A stretch of DNA of 16,919 nt from DAOMNN01 sp050486545 (GTDB lineage Bacteria; Pseudomonadota; Gammaproteobacteria; Burkholderiales; Rhodocyclaceae), in contig JBJHDM010000066.1 in assembly GCA_050486545.1 (NCBI GenBank), positions 1-16,919 of the forward strand, written 5' to 3'. Both the position numbers and the translations under genes were made by a program. Each line of letters begins with the position of its first letter. Positions within the stretch are counted from its first letter, which is position 1. Positions 14,511 through 16,919 of the stretch are shown piece by piece. The notes beneath the pieces are model-generated. The model saw only the letters and a program-made list of their open reading frames with translations. It was not told the origin of the DNA and made no database searches.

Positions 14511-15366
14511 TTGAATTGTTATTCGTCAATATTGACGTCTACAACACGTTGGGCCTCATGAGCAACACACTCGATCCAGACATCGCCGACATGAAACTAA
14601 GCGACGGCGAAAAATGGGGACTTCAGGTCTATCGAAACTACTCGCGAGCTTTTGGAGAGCACCGCGTTAAGGAGTTCGTCGAGCAAACCTCACCCTTCGT
14701 GACAGAGGTTAAGCTTTTCGAGCAAATTGCCGCACTTGTGGTCTCCGAGGAAGCTCGGGTTATTCCGGTGATTGCAGCTGCTTACGCCGACGACCGGCTA
14801 GAAGAGATGTTTAAGCGAGAAATTCCGGATGGCGTTCCCGGAGGGCGCAGCGCGCTAATGTCTGGATTTGGTCCATTAGCAAGACTCTCACAACGGATTC
14901 AAATGGCCTTTGCCTTCGGTTGGCTCAGCAAAGATCTACTTATTGAGTTCGATCACATCCGAAAAATCCGCAATGATCTATCGCACAAGTGGGACTTTGA
15001 GCTACTTGAGCGAAGAATGAAGGAACTCATTGAAGAAAAGCAAACACCGTTCGAAGAACAGTTGGGCGATGGTGTGCGTCTGCCGAAAAACTTCCATGAT
15101 TCAATGCAGCCCCTAGATCGTTTCAGGGTTCGAGTCATTTGGATGCTCGGGCGGCTGACCTATGAGACTCGCCTTTGGGTGCCTGCGTTAAAAGCTGGAA
15201 TTGCGCCAGAAGAGGCCCTGTATGGCCCCAATGCTCCAGTAATGCTGCGAACGATAGCTGCAATATCGGTCGCGTCCACTAAGGCGATCGCGCGCACATG
15301 AGGCCCAACCCATCAATCCACAGGACGCTGCGCGATAAAGCCGCGCAGCGCCTGTGATTTCAAACG
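14511..15366 (+). mobile_element. Probable integron gene cassette
   Basis: The unit is bounded by GTTGAAT (14510-14516) on the left and the attC core GTTGAAC (15366-15372) on the right, both fitting GTTRRRY with cleavage after the G. That gives a ~856-bp cassette with one gene. The gene begins 47 bases inside the left edge and is followed one base after its stop by the attC. Its GC content is clearly lower than either flank. No integron integrase is in the window, so this is a lone cassette, the end of an array outside the window, or a secondary-site insertion. The left edge is less certain than the right. Confidence 0.55.
14558..15301 (+). CDS. MltR-family helical protein with a HEPN-like RX4H motif (cassette gene)
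   Basis: 247 residues from the ATG at 14558. A TTG at 14516 would add 14 residues, and neither start has a strong ribosome site. The central block GFGPLARLSQRIQMAFAFG, then DHIRKIRNDLSHKWD (about 103-146), matches the core of the MltR (mannitol operon repressor) family. RNDLSH at 138-143 also fits an RX4H arrangement as found in HEPN ribonucleases. The rest is helical and charged (ERRMKELIEEKQTPFEEQ). There is no DNA-binding helix-turn-helix that I can see. Base composition and codon use (TTA, CTA, AGA-type codons) differ sharply from flanking genes, a sign of transfer. The attC site right after it marks it as integron cargo. Role unknown; stress response, toxin or defence are all possible. 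Confidence 0.75.
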   Translation: MSNTLDPDIADMKLSDGEKWGLQVYRNYSRAFGEHRVKEFVEQTSPFVTEVKLFEQIAALVVSEEARVIPVIAAAYADDRLEEMFKREIPDGVPGGRSALMSGFGPLARLSQRIQMAFAFGWLSKDLLIEFDHIRKIRNDLSHKWDFELLERRMKELIEEKQTPFEEQLGDGVRLPKNFHDSMQPLDRFRVRVIWMLGRLTYETRLWVPALKAGIAPEEALYGPNAPVMLRTIAAISVASTKAIART

Positions 15367-15372
15367 TTGAAC
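15303..15372 (+). other. Integron attC recombination site
   Basis: 70 bases. The left box GCCCAAC (15303-15309) fits RYYYAAC and the right box GTTGAAC (15366-15372) fits GTTRRRY. Between them is a hairpin: AAT, CACAGG and CGCTGCGCG on the left (15315-15334) pair perfectly with CGCGCAGCG, CCTGTG and ATT on the right (15342-15359). The loop has seven bases, and two single bulges (C15318, A15325) lie on the same arm. Unpaired spacers of five and six bases separate stem and boxes. This is the attC plan of R box, spacer, L box with extrahelical bases and terminal structure. An IS91 terminal hairpin is the main alternative. Confidence 0.72.
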
Positions 15373-15383
15373 TAAACCGCTGA

Positions 15384-15422
15384 CGCGGTGGTGGCGCAAG
15401 CTGCTGCCGCGTTTGTGTTTTC
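15384..15422 (+). terminator. Hairpin with T-rich tail at the left end of the IS91-like element
   Basis: CGCGGTGGTGGC (15384-15395) and GCTGCTGCCGCG (15400-15411) pair over 12 positions in RNA, including G-U wobbles, around a GCAA tetraloop. TTTGTGTTTT follows. It could terminate transcription coming from the cassette. It could also be the terminal hairpin of the IS91-like element. Confidence 0.5.
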
Positions 15423-15475
15423 CGGGCCGCAGCGCCCGCTCGACGCGCACAAGGCGCGCAGTGCCATCCTCGTTG

Positions 15476-15491
15476 CCGGGAATGTTCCCGG
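15476..15491 (+). repeat. Palindrome before the recombinase gene
   Basis: CCGGGAA-TG-TTCCCGG is a perfect 7-bp inverted repeat ending 19 bases before the recombinase ATG and close to its ribosome site (GAGGAGAG). It may limit translation or bind a regulator. Confidence 0.35.
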
Positions 15492-15510
15492 TCACGACGA
15501 GGAGAGCGAC

Positions 15511-16356
15511 ATGTCGTCACTGCGTCAACGAATGGACGAGGCGATGGTGCTGCGCGGCTTTGCAGTGCGTACCCGCGAGGCGTACCTGCTGTGTGTTCGG
15601 GCGCTCGCGAAGCATTACCGGCGCCCGCCCGACCAATTGAGCGTCGCGGAGCTGCAGGCCTACCTGCTGCACCTGATCACCGAGCGGCATCTTGCCTACG
15701 CGAGCGTCAATCAGGCCGCCTGCGCCTTCCGCTTCCTGTTCCGCGAGGTGCTCGGCGAGCGCACGCTGTGGCTCGAGATTCCGATGGCCAAGGTGCCCAA
15801 GCGCCTGCCGCTGGTCTTCTCGCGCGGCGAGGTGGTGCGCCTGTTCGACGCCTGCGCCAATCCGCGCAACCGCACGCTGTTGATGACGACCTACGCGGCG
15901 GGGCTGCGCGTGTCCGAGGTGTGCGCCCTGCAGCTCTCCGACATCGAGAGCGCGCCCGACCGCATGTGCCTCAAGGTTCGCTATGGCAAGGGCGGCAAGG
16001 ACCGCTATACGATGCTCTCGCCGCAGCTACTTGCCGAGCTGCGCGCGTACTGGCGTGCCTGCCGGCCCCGCCATTGGCTGTTTCCGGGCGGCGACGGCAC
16101 CCGGCCGTTGGCCATCAGCACGGCGCAACGCATCTACTGGGCCGCGCGTGATGCCGCAGCGCTGCCCACGGCGGCCGGCATCCATACCCTTCGCCACAGC
16201 TTCGCCACCCATCTGCTCGAGGCCGGTGTCGATCTGCCCACCATCCAGCGTCTGCTCGGTCACGGCTACATCTCGACGACGATGCGCTATCTGCATCTGG
16301 CCCGTTCGCGGCTGACCGCCACCCCCTCGCCACTCGACCTGCTCGTCCGCGACTGA
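15511..16356 (+). CDS. Tyrosine recombinase associated with IS91-like element (XerC/D-like)
   Basis: 281 residues from the ATG at 15511, with GAGGAGAG just upstream. The N-terminal core-binding (SAM-like) domain is at about 1-90 and the catalytic domain at about 100-270. Catalytic residues are all present: R133 (AAGLRVSE), the hairpin lysine in GKGGKDR (about 160-163), H225 and R228 (HTLRHSF), H251 (LLGHGY) and the nucleophile Y260 (TTMRYLHL). It lacks the extra insertion that marks integron integrases (IntI), so it should not be taken for the integrase that moved the neighbouring cassette. The transposase gene follows after nine bases. The role of such recombinases in IS91-family movement is not well established. 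Confidence 0.9.
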   Translation: MSSLRQRMDEAMVLRGFAVRTREAYLLCVRALAKHYRRPPDQLSVAELQAYLLHLITERHLAYASVNQAACAFRFLFREVLGERTLWLEIPMAKVPKRLPLVFSRGEVVRLFDACANPRNRTLLMTTYAAGLRVSEVCALQLSDIESAPDRMCLKVRYGKGGKDRYTMLSPQLLAELRAYWRACRPRHWLFPGGDGTRPLAISTAQRIYWAARDAAALPTAAGIHTLRHSFATHLLEAGVDLPTIQRLLGHGYISTTMRYLHLARSRLTATPSPLDLLVRD

Positions 16357-16365
16357 GGGCGTGCG

Positions 16366-16792
16366 GTGTCCGGCCCCACAGGGCTCGCCGCGGTGCTCGC
16401 GGCCTTCGGTGCCGCGTATCTTGCCGAGCATCCGCTGACCGTCACTCAGGCCAAGGCCTGGCGGGCAATTGTGGCCTGCCGCACGCCCACGCTCGGCGGC
16501 CACGTCGAAACCTGCGACGGGTGCGGCGCGGTGCGCCACCTCTTCCATTCCTGCCGCAACCGGCACTGCCCGCGCTGCCAGATGCGAGCCAAGGAAGCGT
16601 GGCTCGCCGCACGCCGGCGCGAGCTCTTGCCGGTGCCGTACTTCCACTTGGTGTTCACCCTCCCGCATGCGCTCAATCCGCTGGTGGCCGCCCACCCGCG
16701 CCGCCTCTACGAGCGGCTCTTCGCCGCTGCCTCGGCCACGCTTACCGAATTTGCCGCCGACGCGCGCCACCTCGGCGGCGAGGCTGCCTTCA
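16366..16792 (+). pseudogene. tnpA: IS91-family transposase, truncated by an IS21-family insertion
   Basis: A GTG start (MSGPTGLAAV) follows a GAGGG ribosome site. 142 codons survive out of roughly 380 in the family. The N-terminal zinc-binding region is intact: C50 and C53 (ETCDGCG), then C63, C68 and C71 (HSCRNRHCPRCQ). Next comes the conserved PYFHLVFTLPHAL near 91-103. The HUH histidine motif and the catalytic tyrosines of the C-terminal half are missing. The frame runs into IS21 DNA and stops at 16827. As seen it cannot encode an active rolling-circle transposase; the rest may lie beyond the IS21 element. Confidence 0.88.
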
Positions 16793-16919
16793 TGTCAAGG
16801 GCAAGCGAATTTTCCCCAGTGTGGTAATTCAAATTTCCCCACCCGGTTGGGTTTGTTCGTCGAATGAGCGGACGAGGCCGGATTTGAGCTTCTCCTTGAG
16901 GCGATAGGAGTTGCCGCGG
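16793..16919 (-). mobile_element. IS21-family insertion sequence, one end
   Basis: The end is taken at TGTCAAGG (16793) where the transposase reading is lost, and it begins with the TG typical of this family. Two near-identical blocks, AATTTTCCCCA (16808-16818) and AAATTTCCCCA (16831-16841), sit 23 bases apart, like the multiple terminal repeats of IS21 elements. The coding end of istB lies just inside. The other end and any target duplication are outside the window. Confidence 0.75.
16829..16919 (-). CDS. istB: IstB-like IS21 helper ATPase, C-terminal end
   Basis: Only the last 29 residues are visible, reading RGNSYRLKEKLKSGLV and ending in TGA at 16829-16831. The motif RGNSYRLKEK is typical of the C-terminus of IstB, the AAA+ helper that acts with the IstA transposase. 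The stop codon overlaps the inner terminal repeat, 36 bases from the element end, as expected for IS21-type elements. Confidence 0.72.
   Translation of the reverse strand, partial: RGNSYRLKEKLKSGLVRSFDEQTQPGGEI

Larger units (their letters stand above)
15373..16792 (+). mobile_element. IS91-like element with associated tyrosine recombinase, right part missing
   Basis: A tyrosine recombinase gene is followed nine bases later by an IS91-type transposase gene, an arrangement known for a subset of IS91-family elements. The left edge is placed right after GTTGAAC, because the sequence before it belongs to the attC. GAAC is the kind of tetranucleotide IS91 elements use as a target. The exact edge is inferred. 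The right part is lost from view because an IS21-family element begins at 16793. Confidence 0.65.

Noticed and set aside
15511..16356. Reading the tyrosine recombinase as the integron integrase IntI for the adjacent cassette
   Set aside because: It lacks the IntI-specific extra segment, is transcribed in the same direction as and directly ahead of an IS91-type transposase, and lies on the far side of the attC rather than beside an attI.
1..16919. CRISPR array, tRNA or rRNA genes
   Set aside because: I saw no regularly spaced repeats and no tRNA- or rRNA-like sequence on either strand.

Overview
The window reads as chromosome from a high-GC, facultatively anaerobic proteobacterium, most likely a betaproteobacterium of the Thauera/Azoarcus/Rhodocyclales kind. 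This rests on codon bias, the gene families, a perfect FNR-type box and a DsrS-like operon. It is inference, because there is no rRNA or other marker gene. GC is high almost everywhere and falls clearly only in the single gene at 14558-15301.

Region 1 (1-4750, minus strand) is one operon. In transcription order it holds an ABC ATPase, a periplasmic binding protein, a permease with an unusually large periplasmic insert, a second permease, and the start of a class III aminotransferase of the omega-amino acid:pyruvate type that runs off the left edge. It looks like an uptake-plus-catabolism module for a polyamine or omega-amino compound. Region 2 (4956-7268, minus) is a TonB-dependent receptor that closely resembles the PQQ receptor PqqU/YncD, preceded by what looks like a frameshifted ~45-residue ORF. 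Region 3 (7432-8256, plus) is a SAM-methyltransferase-fold protein carrying an export signal.

Region 4 (8314-9402, minus) is a soluble chemoreceptor with a C-terminal CZB zinc domain. Its upstream region holds a perfect FNR/CRP-type palindrome. Region 5 (9615-10263, plus) is an MntA/HepT (MNT-HEPN) toxin-antitoxin pair with a long imperfect inverted repeat in front. Thirty-nine bases later starts region 6 (10303-14034, plus), a tightly coupled four-gene operon in which every junction is a 4-base ATGA overlap. It encodes a MoxR-like AAA+ ATPase, a metallopeptidase-like/VWA protein, a DsrS-like protein and a 73-residue protein. This operon is the best candidate for a poorly described multi-protein system.

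Region 7 (about 14511-16919) is mobile DNA. A low-GC gene for an MltR-family protein is followed one base after its stop codon by a 70-bp site with the architecture of an integron attC: RYYYAAC and GTTRRRY boxes, an 18-bp stem and two bulged bases on one arm. It is therefore probably an integron gene cassette, and no integron integrase is visible. Directly against the attC right core box lies an IS91-like element with a tyrosine recombinase gene followed by a transposase gene. That transposase gene is cut after 142 codons by an IS21-family element whose istB end reaches the window edge.
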